Positions 1-9,804 are shown, counted from the stretch's first letter. The stretch: 64,000 bases of DNA from Mycobacterium sp. DL592 (GCF_011694515.1 NZ_CP050192.1:852448-916447), one strand, 5' to 3'. The notes: generated by a model from the sequence alone, not told the origin. Translations and numbers: made by a program.

Positions 1-135
1 TCGCGGCGCTACCGGCTGCTGACCGCGGGTTTGTTGCACGCCAGCGAGATCAAGCCGGTGCGGTCACTGATCGTGCCCGCGGCCGTCGCACTACCGTCGG
101 TGTTCGCCGGGATAGTGAACCAGCTGGCGTACTGA
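1..135 (+). CDS. C-terminal end of an unidentified protein (partial)
   Basis: Frame 1 is open from the window edge and ends at a TGA at 133-135, giving 44 residues. The tail is moderately hydrophobic (LIVPAAVALPSVFAGIV) and ends NQLAY. I do not recognise the family from so short a piece. The frame has strong G/C in third positions, as expected for coding DNA here, and the next gene's -10 hexamer starts only 7 bases after the stop. Confidence 0.5.
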   Translation, partial: SRRYRLLTAGLLHASEIKPVRSLIVPAAVALPSVFAGIVNQLAY

Positions 136-141
136 CCGGCG

Positions 142-147
142 TAGGCT
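142..147 (+). promoter_or_regulatory. -10 hexamer TAGGCT for the SDR gene
   Basis: TAGGCT fits the mycobacterial TANNNT -10. It lies 8 nt before the ATG at 156, so the transcript would be leaderless or nearly so. No Shine-Dalgarno sequence is evident. Confidence 0.45.
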
Positions 148-155
148 GCGCCGCT

Positions 156-992
156 ATGAGCGAGATGCCCGGCGTACCGCCCATCACCGACTGGAATCGC
201 CTGCTGGACGGTCGGGTTGCGGTCGTCACCGGGGGCGGGGCAGGAATCGGCGCGGCGGTCGCGACACTGTTCGCCGAACACGGCGCGGCGGTGGAGGTCG
301 CCGAGATCGACCGGGACCGTGCCGAGCAGATCGCCGCCGAGGGCACGATCCGCAGTCATGTCGTCGACGTCACCGACGATGCCGACGTCATCCGGCTGGC
401 CGATGCGGTGCTCGCCGAGCACGGGCGGGTCGACGTGCTGGTCAACAACGTGGGTGACTACCGCCCCCTGGTGGCGTTCGAGGAGTCCACGCCGGACACC
501 TGGCAGCGGATGTACGACATCAACCTTCGTCACGTCTTCGCGGTGACCCGGGCTTTCCTGCCTGCGATGATCGCGGCGCACGCCGGCAGCGTCGTCAACA
601 TCCACTCCGTCGAAGGGATGCGGGGGTTCCCCCGCGATCCGGTGTACGGCGCGATGAAAGCCGCTGTCGCACACTTCACTACGTGCCTTGCAGTTGACGT
701 CGGGCGCTACGGCGTGCGGGTCAACGGCATCGGTACCGACCTCACCCAGACACCGCAGGTGGATTATCTGACCGGTTACGAGGACGCCGAGCATCTCTGG
801 CAGTCGTGGGCGCCGGTGGGTCGGGTGGGCCGGCCGGCCGATCAGGCCCGGGTAGCACTGTTCCTGGCGTCCGACCAGTCGGCGTTCGTCACCGGCCACA
901 ACATCCCGGTCGACGGCGGAACCAAAGCCGGTGGTGGATGGATGTTTTCACCCCGGGCCGGACGGTTCGTCAACCGATCCAAGCATCTGTAG
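156..992 (+). CDS. Short-chain dehydrogenase/reductase (classical SDR)
   Basis: A 278-residue cytoplasmic NAD(P)(H)-dependent oxidoreductase of the classical SDR family; the substrate cannot be read from sequence. The cofactor motif TGGGAGIG is at residues 25-32, NNVG at 97-100, and the catalytic Ser151 (NIHS), Tyr164 and Lys168 (YGAMK) are all present. The family C-terminus 'VTGHNIPVDGG' is recognisable, followed by an extra tail of about 25 residues. The start is chosen at the ATG because a -10-like TAGGCT sits just upstream. It is a stand-alone gene, convergent with the glycoside hydrolase gene, with only 2 bases between the stop codons. Confidence 0.9.
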   Translation: MSEMPGVPPITDWNRLLDGRVAVVTGGGAGIGAAVATLFAEHGAAVEVAEIDRDRAEQIAAEGTIRSHVVDVTDDADVIRLADAVLAEHGRVDVLVNNVGDYRPLVAFEESTPDTWQRMYDINLRHVFAVTRAFLPAMIAAHAGSVVNIHSVEGMRGFPRDPVYGAMKAAVAHFTTCLAVDVGRYGVRVNGIGTDLTQTPQVDYLTGYEDAEHLWQSWAPVGRVGRPADQARVALFLASDQSAFVTGHNIPVDGGTKAGGGWMFSPRAGRFVNRSKHL

Positions 993-994
993 CC

Positions 995-2500
995 TCAGCG
1001 CCCGGACCGTCCGGTCGCCCCGTGGCTGCTGCGAGTCGTCGTGCCGGGACTGTCGCTGCTCTTGGCGGCCGTCGCCTGCTTGCGTGCCGCAGCGGCGGGT
1101 TTGGGCGTGGTAGCAGCGGGCCGGAGTGATTGGGCAGCAGTGGTTTTGGTGATCGTGCGGGCGGATCGTCCCGTCACTGTCGCGGTGTTCGGCTCGGCGG
1201 CCGCCGAGCGCACCGTGGCTGCTGCTGCGGCGGAGCTCTGCCCGGTGACGACCTTCACCAACGACTTGACCAAGTCGCATACGGCCTGGATGACGAGCCT
1301 CGGACCCACGAGCAACTGCTCGATGATCTGGCCGGCGAAGATTCCGACGGCCTGCAGGAAGCCGTTCTGCGGCAGGTAAGGGGTGACGTCGAACGGGGCG
1401 AGCGTGCCGTCGGCCAGCTCGGAGATCAGTTCCGCGATGGTCTCGGCCGCAGGCTTTTCGGTCCAGTTGGTGGTGAAGATGCCGAAGTTGTCCTCTGCGC
1501 CGAACGCTCCGGTGGCAGTGTCTCTGGTGGTGTGGATGAATATCGGGCCGGCGCCCTGGATCTGCTGCCAGGCCACCACGAAGTCGTGGATGAAGCCGGC
1601 CTGCTGGGCGTCCGAGATCCCCCAGGTGGTGGGCAGCCCGTATTCGGTGGCCCACAGTGTGAGGGAGCCGTCGCCGGCGGCAGCCATCAGCGCGCGGATG
1701 GCCTCGGTCTGCATCAGCGGGGAGTCTGCGACGGTGCCCAGCGAGAACGGGGTCGTGTACTGGTAGGGGTGATAGGACAGCGCGTCGAAGAAGCCGTGGG
1801 CGCCATCGGCATACATCTGCGTGAGGAAGGTGACCGGGTTCAGCGTCACCCCGGGTACGGTGCTGACGGCGCCGAGGACCCCGGCGATCACGGTGGCGCT
1901 CGGGTCGGCGGCCTTGATGGCGGGGTAGGCGGCCTTCAGGAGTTCGGTGTAGGACGCCGCATCCGGCGGCGACCAGAATGTGGCGCCGTTGGGTTCATTC
2001 CACACCTCGTAGGCGGAGATCTTGCCCTGGTAACGCGTGGCGACCGCGGAGGCGAAGGTGGCGTAATCCGTCGGGTCGGGGTGACCGATGAGCAGGGTGC
2101 CGGCCCACGACGGGGTGGCGCTGATGACGCCGAGCACGCCCATGTCGCGGGCGCTGGCGGCGTCGATCACCTCGTCGAGTTTGGACCAGTCGTAGGTGGT
2201 GGAGTTGGACGGCTGCACCGCGGCCCAGGGGACGGCGATCCGGATGTCGGTGACGCCGAGCGCCTTCAGCGTGTCCAGGGTGGTGGCGATCTCGGTAGGC
2301 GAGAGTTGGTAGAGGTTCGGGTCGGAGATGCCCAGCGTGGTCGAGGAGTCGGCGATCGCGGCGGTCAGCATCACCGGCATCTGGACTGCGCCGTGCGGCA
2401 GCGGTCCCGCAGCGGGGGCGAGCGCGCAGGGGATGAGAGTTGCGGCGGCTACGGCGATCGCTGTGCCGGTGCTCACGGCCCGCCTGAAGCGAACGGACAT
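995..2500 (-). CDS. Secreted glycoside hydrolase (GH39/GH5-like TIM barrel)
   Basis: A 501-residue exported protein with an N-terminal signal peptide (Arg-rich start, hydrophobic segment to about residue 30). The TIM-barrel hydrolase domain spans roughly 50-380. The acid/base Glu is in VWNEP (Glu169) and the likely nucleophile Glu is in WATEYG (Glu286), the clan A layout. PslG-like GH39 hydrolases are the closest match I recall. The last 80 or so residues are low-complexity Ala/Thr/Ser/Arg, possibly a wall-interacting tail. The open frame extends far upstream, but ATG 2500 has GGGGGAG just before it and begins a proper signal peptide. The substrate is unknown; a cell-wall or extracellular polysaccharide is an inference. 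Confidence 0.85.
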   Translation of the reverse strand: MSVRFRRAVSTGTAIAVAAATLIPCALAPAAGPLPHGAVQMPVMLTAAIADSSTTLGISDPNLYQLSPTEIATTLDTLKALGVTDIRIAVPWAAVQPSNSTTYDWSKLDEVIDAASARDMGVLGVISATPSWAGTLLIGHPDPTDYATFASAVATRYQGKISAYEVWNEPNGATFWSPPDAASYTELLKAAYPAIKAADPSATVIAGVLGAVSTVPGVTLNPVTFLTQMYADGAHGFFDALSYHPYQYTTPFSLGTVADSPLMQTEAIRALMAAAGDGSLTLWATEYGLPTTWGISDAQQAGFIHDFVVAWQQIQGAGPIFIHTTRDTATGAFGAEDNFGIFTTNWTEKPAAETIAELISELADGTLAPFDVTPYLPQNGFLQAVGIFAGQIIEQLLVGPRLVIQAVCDLVKSLVKVVTGQSSAAAAATVRSAAAEPNTATVTGRSARTITKTTAAQSLRPAATTPKPAAAARKQATAAKSSDSPGTTTRSSHGATGRSGR

Positions 2501-2562
2501 CGCAACTCCCCCCTGCCATTGCTTTTCGCCGATCTGACAGTAATGCCGACCGGTGGGCTGTG

Positions 2563-3675
<1,113 letters not shown>

Positions 3676-3676
3676 G

Positions 3677-4498
3677 GTGGCCAAGCCGGCGCTGAACAAA
3701 GACACCCGGCTGTGTATCTCGCTGGCTGCCCGCCCGAGCAATATCGGCACCCGGTTCCACAACTATCTTTACGACCAGCTGGGCCTGGACTTCATCTACA
3801 AGGCTTGCACCACAACCGATATCGCGGCCGCGGTCGGCGGCGTGCGTGCACTGGGCATCCGGGGGTGCTCGGTGTCTATGCCGTTCAAGCAGGACGTGCT
3901 GACGCTGGTCGACCACGTCGACGAGTCGGCGCGCGCCATCACCGCGGTCAACACGATCGTCAACGACGACGGCGTGCTCACTGCGAGCAACACCGACTAC
4001 ATCGCGGTGCAGCGGCTGATCACCTCCTATGGTCTCGACCCTAAGCGGCATGTGTTGATCCGCGGCAGTGGCGGGATGGCCAGCGCCGTGGCAACCGCGT
4101 TCCGCGATGGCGGTTTCGGAGCGGGCACGATCGTGGCCCGCAATGCTCAGACTGGTGCCGAACTCGCCGAACGCCTGGGCTACGACTGGCGGGCTGAGGT
4201 CGGGGATCTGCGTGCGCCGGTGATCGTCAACGTCACACCGATCGGTATGTCCGGCGGCCCGGAGTCCCACGAGCCTGCCTTCGACGATGCCGTGATCGAT
4301 TCGGCGCAAACAGTTTTCGATGTCGTGGCACTCCCGTCGGAGACCCCGTTGATCGTGGCCGCCCGGGCGGCGGGCAAGCAGGTGATCACCGGGGCGGAGG
4401 TGATCGCTCTGCAGGCCGCCGAACAGTTCGAGCGCTACACCGGTATTCGGCCGTCCGCCGAGCAGGTGGCGGCCGCCTCGGCGTTCAGCCGGGCATGA
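3677..4498 (+). CDS. Shikimate dehydrogenase-like protein (AroE paralogue)
   Basis: A 273-residue NAD(P)-dependent dehydrogenase of the AroE/YdiB family. Visible motifs are PFKQD with the catalytic Lys at 71, the substrate-binding VNT (91-93) and SNTD (104-107), the nucleotide-binding loop RGSGGMASAV (129-138) and NVTPIGM. The N-terminal shikimate-binding SxS motif is altered to AARPSNIG, so the substrate may not be shikimate. It starts with GTG 1 nt after pat stops, implying translational coupling and perhaps a functional link to Pat. Mycobacteria have a separate aroE in the aromatic pathway, so this is probably an accessory paralogue. Confidence 0.85.
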   Translation: MAKPALNKDTRLCISLAARPSNIGTRFHNYLYDQLGLDFIYKACTTTDIAAAVGGVRALGIRGCSVSMPFKQDVLTLVDHVDESARAITAVNTIVNDDGVLTASNTDYIAVQRLITSYGLDPKRHVLIRGSGGMASAVATAFRDGGFGAGTIVARNAQTGAELAERLGYDWRAEVGDLRAPVIVNVTPIGMSGGPESHEPAFDDAVIDSAQTVFDVVALPSETPLIVAARAAGKQVITGAEVIALQAAEQFERYTGIRPSAEQVAAASAFSRA

Positions 4499-4540
4499 TC
4501 CCGCCTTCACGACTGCTCCCTTTGCTTGAGGAATCGTTCT

Positions 4541-5443
4541 TCACGCCGGCGCGTTCACCACGACGATCGTCTTGCGCACCCGCTCGGTCATGTGGCTGGT
4601 GAACCCGGCGTAGAACAACTCCGCGGCGACGGCCCACGACATCGACGAGTGCACCGCGGCGGCGGTCGGCGCGGCGTCAGCAGGCAACGCAAACGCGAAC
4701 GGCACGGTGATCGGAGTGCCCGCGCGCAGCGTAATTCCCTTGCCTAACTTGACCGGCGGCCCATCGACAGGTCCTGTGGCACAGGGGTTTCGAGTCAACG
4801 GGTGCGACTCGCGATGGCGCTGCCAGCGCACCCTGAGGTCGCCGTCGGGCAGGTCGACCGTCGGGGTCAGTGTGACCTGCCCCCGCACCATCTCACCGGC
4901 GGCATACACCGGAGACGACAGCGCAATGTCCAACACCGTCTCGGCCGATCCGGAGTACCGCTCGGTCGGCTCGTCGCCGGCGTATGCGTCCTCCGGGCGT
5001 ACGACGACGGTGAAATCACCGCGGGTCTCGACATCGCGGCCCCCGCGGTCGATTGTCAACCGGCATGACCAGCGCGCGATCTCCTTCGACGAGGGCGGCG
5101 CCCACGACGGAACCCTGAAATCGAAAGAACCACCGGTGAATTCGCCTGTCGCGATCGGTACATCGACCACCACGACGCTCACCCACTCGTCGGTGTCACG
5201 ATCACCGCCGTAGTTGGTACCCACCTGGCCGGCGAGCCACAGGTCGTCGCTCACCTGGGCTGCGGCCGAATCGGCATGGCCCGCCCAGTGATACCGGAAG
5301 AAGTTGGTGTAGCCCCAGTCCACTTTCGCCGAGCGGACCTTGTCGGCAGAACCCGTGATCGCCGCCGTCACGGTCTGGCGCGGGACAACCACAGCGGGGG
5401 TGACGCTGACCTCGAGTGCCTGATCGCGGCGGAACAGGCCCAC
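4541..5443 (-). CDS. Arrestin-like / SpoOM-like beta-sandwich protein
   Basis: A 300-residue protein with no signal peptide. It has the alternating beta-strand pattern of arrestin/Spo0M-type proteins: strands such as EVSVTPAVVVPRQTVTAAI near the start, RWSCRLTIDRGG in the middle, and MVRGQVTLTP opening the second repeat. It starts at GTG 5443 inside the upstream gene's stop codon (1-base overlap), so it is translationally coupled to the small membrane protein. The function is unknown; a scaffold or adaptor role is inferred from the fold alone. The longer upstream open frame is only read-through of the neighbouring gene. Confidence 0.7.
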   Translation of the reverse strand: MGLFRRDQALEVSVTPAVVVPRQTVTAAITGSADKVRSAKVDWGYTNFFRYHWAGHADSAAAQVSDDLWLAGQVGTNYGGDRDTDEWVSVVVVDVPIATGEFTGGSFDFRVPSWAPPSSKEIARWSCRLTIDRGGRDVETRGDFTVVVRPEDAYAGDEPTERYSGSAETVLDIALSSPVYAAGEMVRGQVTLTPTVDLPDGDLRVRWQRHRESHPLTRNPCATGPVDGPPVKLGKGITLRAGTPITVPFAFALPADAAPTAAAVHSSMSWAVAAELFYAGFTSHMTERVRKTIVVVNAPA

Positions 5444-5814
5444 TACTTTCTCTGGCTCGCGGCGTAGTCCTCCGGCCGGTTCTTCTTCATCCACAACCGA
5501 AGCGGGCTCAAGACCACCCACAGCACGCCGTACACCGTGTAGTAGACGGCCGCCGAGGCCAGGACGCCGAAGACCCACGCCGGATAGATCAGGATCAGAC
5601 AGAACTGAAGGAACTGCTTGATGACGACCGGATAGCCGTCGGCCATCGACCACACGAACCGCGGACTCATCGACTTCAGCAGGCGCTTGCCCGTTGAGGT
5701 CTCAGCGTCGGCTTCGGCCTGGGCCTGGCTCACGTCAGGTCCAAGCTCTTCGCGGGTCAGTCCGCGGGCCGGGGGTGCCGGCTCGTCGGGATAGGGCGGT
5801 TGCGCAGAACTCAT
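5443..5814 (-). CDS. Small membrane protein with two predicted TM segments
   Basis: A 123-residue protein with a Pro-rich, acidic N-terminus and a hydrophobic region spanning roughly residues 65-115 (FLQFCLILIYPAWVFGVL, then AAVYYTVYGVLWVVL) ending in basic residues, consistent with a two-pass inner-membrane protein. The start is ATG 5814 because GGGAGG lies 7 nt upstream; an earlier in-frame ATG lacks an SD. It is the first gene of a two-gene unit with the arrestin-like protein and may anchor it (inference). No family recognised. Confidence 0.7.
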   Translation of the reverse strand: MSSAQPPYPDEPAPPARGLTREELGPDVSQAQAEADAETSTGKRLLKSMSPRFVWSMADGYPVVIKQFLQFCLILIYPAWVFGVLASAAVYYTVYGVLWVVLSPLRLWMKKNRPEDYAASQRK

Positions 5815-5889
5815 CTCATGCCTCCCGAAGCCCGGAGACCGGGGCCGTGGCGGCCGGCGCACGATCGCGCCGGCCGCCACGAACTCCGA

Positions 5890-6594
5890 TCAGGGAGTGA
5901 TCGTCGTCTTCTCGTCGATCACACTGGTGGCGTCCATCAGGACACCCTCCTGCCCGTCGAGCGCGTCGGCGTTCAACTGCAGAACGTAGAGGCCGTCGGC
6001 GGTCGGGATCACGACGGTCTTCTGCGCGATGATGCGCTTCTTGCCGTCCTTGACGTAGTTGCCGCCCAACTGCATAGCGTCGAACCCGCTCAGGGTGCTC
6101 TTGTTGTCGTCACCCAGCGGCTCGTAGTCGGGGAGGTTCTTCAGCTCGCCCGGTGCGAGTTCGAGGATCTTCGCGGGGTCGACGTTGCCGGTCAGCTTGG
6201 ACACGATCGCGATGATGCTCGGCGGATCGTCCGGCGTCGCCGGCTTGTCGTAGACGATGGCGCCGTAGGCCCACTCCGGGGTCTGCGGGCCGGCATCCGA
6301 CCAGTCGGGCGGGAACGGCAAGTCGATGTTCGGCGAACCCGGATCACCACGGTGAACCGGCGTCTCCTGAATCTGGTTCGCCTTCAGGTAATCCTGGATG
6401 GTCTCGTTCTTGCCGGTCGATTCGGCCGGGCTCGGCGATGCCTTGGCGCTGGTGGACGTCGAGGTGGAGGTGGACGTCGAGGTCGACGTGGTCGTCGACG
6501 TCTTGGTCTCGGTCTTCGAGCCGCAGCCAACGAGCGCGACACTCAGTGAAATGGCGGCCAGCCCGGCTGTCGCAACCGCCGTGATTTTCTGCAT
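5890..6594 (-). CDS. LpqN/LpqT-family lipoprotein
   Basis: A 234-residue exported lipoprotein. The lipobox LVGC puts the lipidated Cys at 24. A Ser/Thr-repeat linker (about 30-50, alternating ST) separates the anchor from the folded domain. The mature domain has the family landmarks: a helix-forming 'TIQDYLKANQI' segment, 'PPDWSD' and 'AIVSKLTGNVDPAKIL'. LpqN-family lipoproteins in M. tuberculosis bind mycolyltransferases and other envelope partners. A paralogue (lpqT) lies near 44 kb in this window. ATG 6594 has AGGAG about 10 nt upstream. Confidence 0.88.
   Translation of the reverse strand: MQKITAVATAGLAAISLSVALVGCGSKTETKTSTTTSTSTSTSTSTSTSAKASPSPAESTGKNETIQDYLKANQIQETPVHRGDPGSPNIDLPFPPDWSDAGPQTPEWAYGAIVYDKPATPDDPPSIIAIVSKLTGNVDPAKILELAPGELKNLPDYEPLGDDNKSTLSGFDAMQLGGNYVKDGKKRIIAQKTVVIPTADGLYVLQLNADALDGQEGVLMDATSVIDEKTTITP
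6436..6512. repeat. Degenerate tandem repeat encoding a Ser/Thr linker
   Basis: Short degenerate repeats built on GTGGACGTCGAGGT encode the alternating Ser/Thr linker of the lipoprotein. The period is a multiple of 3, so copy-number change would alter linker length without shifting the frame. Confidence 0.5.
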
Positions 6595-6891
6595 CGGACG
6601 AACTTCTCCTTATTTACTGTGGCCGACCGCTGGCAGCGACCGAATTCGATTGTGAGCTTAGTGCTCAGGAAAGGATTCGCGACCCGAATTCTGCTGAATC
6701 AATACTGTGCCGGAAGTCGGCCAAATCTGACGGTCGCGACACGCGGCTGGTTAATAGGCCCGATTTTGCCCGGCCCGGCCGCGGCAGGGGCACGATGCAG
6801 ATGGGCTGCGAAGATGCAGACGTAACGCGGGTCGCGGCGGTGGGTCAGGCGAAGCCACCAGCAGGTGTTACGCATAGGGCAAAGGAGCGCT
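6595..6891. other. Divergent intergenic region, 297 bp
   Basis: Less GC-rich than the flanks. It holds the upstream regions of the lipoprotein gene (minus) and the PE-PPE hydrolase gene (plus). CCGAATTC occurs twice about 50 bp apart. I see no convincing complete promoter, RNA gene or terminator. Confidence 0.3.
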
Positions 6892-8310
6892 GTGCGTTTT
6901 GGTCTTCACCGGCTGTCCACGGTTGCGCTAGCAACGATCGTGTTAGCCGGTTACGTTCTGTTGTCGCCGTTCGCAATAGGCGTTCATTTGACGGCCACCA
7001 CCGCTCTGATAATGGGCGGGACGATGCATCCGCTGGTCAGTCCCACGCTCGGCGGTTCGGCGCAGAATCCGGTCGGGCAGTTGCCGTCCTATCCGCTCGC
7101 CGAACCCGCGCAAGTGGTCGCCGACATCGTCAACCAGGCCATGAACTTCTTCGTCGGCCCGACCGGTCCCGCCCGGGGCGGTGCCACCGACGCGGGCGGG
7201 TACAACGTGGTCGCGCTGCAGACGCCGGAGGAGTTCTGGCCCCTCTACGGCACACTCGATTTCGACGCCTCGGTCGCCACGGGCGTGGCCAACCTGTCGA
7301 ACTGCCTTCAGGGACGGTTGTCGTGCAAGGGCCACTATTTCGACAACGCCCCGGAACTGACGTCGGACTACGTCGCTTTCGGATACTCCCAGAGCGCCAG
7401 GATCGCCAGCATCGCCAAGCGCGACCTCATCGACACCTACCGCAATGCCGACGGCACCTGGCGGCCCCTCGTCGACTCCAACGGCGCCCCGTTGCACGCG
7501 TCGTTCGTGGTGATCGGCAACCCGAACCGGCCCAATGGTGGCTTCCTGCAACGCTTTAACGGCTCCTACATCTCGCAACTGGGTATCACCTTCGACGGCG
7601 CGACCCCGACCGACTCCTGCGATGCCGACGGCACCCACTGCCGATTCCCGACCGCCGACATCGCGCGCCAGTACGACGGATGGGCCGACGCTCCGGTACG
7701 CCAGCTCAACCTGGTGGCCGACCTCAACGCGCTGCTCGGCATCGCCTATCTGCACCTCTTCTACGACGCGCCCGTCACCGATTCGATGTACCAGGGCACC
7801 ACCGGTGACACCAGCTACTACATGGTCCCGACGCACCTGCTGCCGCTGCTGATGCCGCTACAACAGCTCGGCGTCCCGGCGCCGATCCTCGCCGTGCTCG
7901 ACGCCCCGCTGCGGGTCATCGTCGAATGGGCCTACGACCGGGCGACCAATCCCGGCGTGCCCACCCCCATGCAACCGAGCATCGTGGCCGACCCGGTCAC
8001 CGGTATCCGTAACCTGCTGGCCGCCATCCCGACGGGTCTGGACGACGGCTTGCAGGACGCCGGCTTCGGCCGCCCGTTCGGCACCGCCCGCGCCGGCATG
8101 TTCGGGGTGGGGGACCCGACAGTCCCGTCGACCGCCCCGGCCGGCGCCGGCGCGCCGTCGTCGCCTCCACGGCCGCCTTCGGCGCGACCGAACAGCGCCG
8201 CCGGGGCCAAGCCCCGTCCGTCGGCGGCCCGGGCCGGATCGCACCCGCAATCCTCGGCGACGCCGAACGCGCCGAAGCGAAGTGTCGGCGGGCACCGGCC
8301 GCGGCACTGA
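6892..8310 (+). CDS. PE-PPE-domain serine hydrolase, membrane anchored
   Basis: A 472-residue protein. A single N-terminal hydrophobic segment (about 6-30) acts as signal or anchor, followed by a PE-PPE (alpha/beta-hydrolase) domain. The nucleophile motif GYSQSA is visible in 'YVAFGYSQSARIASI'. The domain is found attached to PE or PPE N-termini in pathogenic mycobacteria; here neither is present. The last 80 residues are Pro/Ala/Arg-rich and probably disordered. The family has reported esterase activity; the substrate here is unknown. GTG 6892 is chosen over GTG 6865 because AAAGGAG lies 4 nt before it. Confidence 0.85.
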   Translation: MRFGLHRLSTVALATIVLAGYVLLSPFAIGVHLTATTALIMGGTMHPLVSPTLGGSAQNPVGQLPSYPLAEPAQVVADIVNQAMNFFVGPTGPARGGATDAGGYNVVALQTPEEFWPLYGTLDFDASVATGVANLSNCLQGRLSCKGHYFDNAPELTSDYVAFGYSQSARIASIAKRDLIDTYRNADGTWRPLVDSNGAPLHASFVVIGNPNRPNGGFLQRFNGSYISQLGITFDGATPTDSCDADGTHCRFPTADIARQYDGWADAPVRQLNLVADLNALLGIAYLHLFYDAPVTDSMYQGTTGDTSYYMVPTHLLPLLMPLQQLGVPAPILAVLDAPLRVIVEWAYDRATNPGVPTPMQPSIVADPVTGIRNLLAAIPTGLDDGLQDAGFGRPFGTARAGMFGVGDPTVPSTAPAGAGAPSSPPRPPSARPNSAAGAKPRPSAARAGSHPQSSATPNAPKRSVGGHRPRH

Positions 8311-8338
8311 GAGCGGATTGGGAAACAGCGGCCTCGGG

Positions 8339-8344
8339 TACGTT
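8339..8344 (+). promoter_or_regulatory. -10 hexamer TACGTT for tspO
   Basis: TACGTT, 6 nt before ATG 8351, predicts a leaderless tspO transcript. Confidence 0.55.
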
Positions 8345-8350
8345 GGCGGA

Positions 8351-8827
8351 ATGCGTAAGACCATCGTGGGAACAGCCCTTGCCACCGCCGCGGCAGCAGT
8401 CGTGGGCAGCGTCTCCAGCCGTAAGGGCGTCGAGACCTGGTACCCGACCCTGCGCAAGCCGCCCTTCAACCCGCCCAACGCGGCGTTCCCGATCGCGTGG
8501 ACGACGTTGTACGCCGACATCGCCGTGACCTCGGCGGCGACGATCGACCGGTTCCGCGCCGATGGCCAGGACTCGAAAGCCAACGCCTACATCGCCGCGC
8601 TGGGCACGAACCTGGTGCTCAATGCCGGCTGGAGCTGGCTGTTCTTCGGCAAGCGCAAGCTCGGGGCGTCGGTGCTCGGCGCGGGCGCGCTGGCGATCAG
8701 CAGCGCCGACCTGGCGCGGCGGGCCGGCGCCGCCGATCCGAAGTTCGGCGTCGCCCTGGCGCCCTACCCGCTGTGGTGCTCGTTCGCGACGCTGCTGTCC
8801 TCCGAGATCTGGCGGCGCAACCGCTAG
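8351..8827 (+). CDS. tspO: TspO/MBR-family membrane protein
   Basis: A 158-residue five-helix membrane protein of the TspO/peripheral benzodiazepine receptor family, which binds porphyrins and related ligands. The signature 'WYPTLRKPPFNPPNAAFPIAWTTLY' region (residues about 29-53) is clear, as is 'NAGWSWLFFGKRKLG' in the third to fourth helix. The length is typical. It is transcribed from its own leaderless promoter and ends 4 bp inside the convergent Ntn-hydrolase gene. A role in tetrapyrrole or redox stress handling follows from the family, not from anything specific here. Confidence 0.9.
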   Translation: MRKTIVGTALATAAAAVVGSVSSRKGVETWYPTLRKPPFNPPNAAFPIAWTTLYADIAVTSAATIDRFRADGQDSKANAYIAALGTNLVLNAGWSWLFFGKRKLGASVLGAGALAISSADLARRAGAADPKFGVALAPYPLWCSFATLLSSEIWRRNR

Positions 8828-9792
8828 AACGGCAGCTCGACCGGACGGAAGTGGTCGGTCACGTCGCCGACGAGCGAGGTGTCGTATGGGTCGACGGCCA
8901 CCGAACCGGTGGTCTCGTTGAGCTTGAGCCGGTCGAACTCGGCCCAGATGATGCTCGGGCTGGTGGTCAGCTCGAAGAAGTACATCCGGTTGGTCAGATC
9001 GGTGACCGTCCGGTACTCGGTGTTGTAGACGCCGAATTCGGCGTACGGGGCACCGAACGGAACGGAGACGTTGCGCATGATCGCCATGACCCCCGCGATC
9101 GCCTCGCGCTCCGAGTTCGGTTTCGGCAGCAGCGCCGAATAGTAGGCGGCTCGCTGGAACCGGTCGACGGCATTGACGTTGCCGGGAAGCGGCATCTCCC
9201 GGCTTGGGTGCGAAAAGTCCTGGGCACCAAGAAGTTTCAATTGCTCGTCATAGGTGGGGTCGTTCGTCATCAAGGTGAACTGCCTGCCGTGGTGGATCAC
9301 CGGGCGGCCCTCGGCGAACTCGATGATCGCCGAATCGCCGCCGGTGTCCTCCAGCGCGACATGGAGGTTCGCCTCGTGGCCGCGGACTTCGATCTTGACC
9401 AGCTGGACGTGTTTCATCAACTCCAGCGCCTCGGCCACGGTGGCGGCCTGATCCAGCAGGTACTGCAACCACAGCCCGGCCTGCAGTGCGGGCTTCTGCG
9501 CGTCCCGCGCGCCGTAGTCGCTGGCCTCCAGGTACAGGCCGTGGCCGGCCAGGCCCGCCTCGTTGAAGCCGTCGACAGTGCCCACTCCGTAGATCGTCGT
9601 CACCAGACTCGAGTAGCGGCTGGTCCAGCGCAACGGGTTCGGGTCATCGACCAGGCCGGCGGGGGCGATCCCGCTGCGCTCCCGGCCGCGGGGAAAGCCG
9701 ACGAGCAGGGGCTGAGTCGGCTCCGGCCAGTCCATGCTCCGGCCGGTGAGGACGGCGAGATCGTTGGTGTTCCACAAGACGCGAGTGCACAT
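8824..9792 (-). CDS. Linear amide C-N hydrolase (choloylglycine hydrolase / penicillin V acylase family)
   Basis: A 322-residue Ntn hydrolase. The protein begins Met-Cys-Thr-Arg, so removal of Met exposes the catalytic Cys2. The family features R and D (TGRSMDWPE, residues 16-24) and 'GHGLYL' are present, as is the Asn-rich 'LMTNDP' region. Family members cleave bile-salt amides, penicillin V or N-acyl-homoserine lactones; the true substrate is unknown. There is no signal peptide, which suggests a cytoplasmic enzyme. Its last 4 bases overlap the convergent tspO gene. A leaderless -10 lies 6 nt before the ATG. Confidence 0.9.
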   Translation of the reverse strand: MCTRVLWNTNDLAVLTGRSMDWPEPTQPLLVGFPRGRERSGIAPAGLVDDPNPLRWTSRYSSLVTTIYGVGTVDGFNEAGLAGHGLYLEASDYGARDAQKPALQAGLWLQYLLDQAATVAEALELMKHVQLVKIEVRGHEANLHVALEDTGGDSAIIEFAEGRPVIHHGRQFTLMTNDPTYDEQLKLLGAQDFSHPSREMPLPGNVNAVDRFQRAAYYSALLPKPNSEREAIAGVMAIMRNVSVPFGAPYAEFGVYNTEYRTVTDLTNRMYFFELTTSPSIIWAEFDRLKLNETTGSVAVDPYDTSLVGDVTDHFRPVELPF

Positions 9793-9798
9793 GCCGTC

Positions 9799-9804
9799 AG
9801 GCTA
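9799..9804 (-). promoter_or_regulatory. -10 hexamer TAGCCT for the Ntn hydrolase gene
   Basis: Read on the minus strand, TAGCCT lies 6 nt upstream of the ATG at 9792, predicting a leaderless mRNA. Confidence 0.5.

Noticed and set aside
6781..6830. Short direct repeat GATGCAGA upstream of the PE-PPE hydrolase
   Set aside because: Two 8-bp copies in GC-rich DNA are expected by chance and no binding geometry is suggested.
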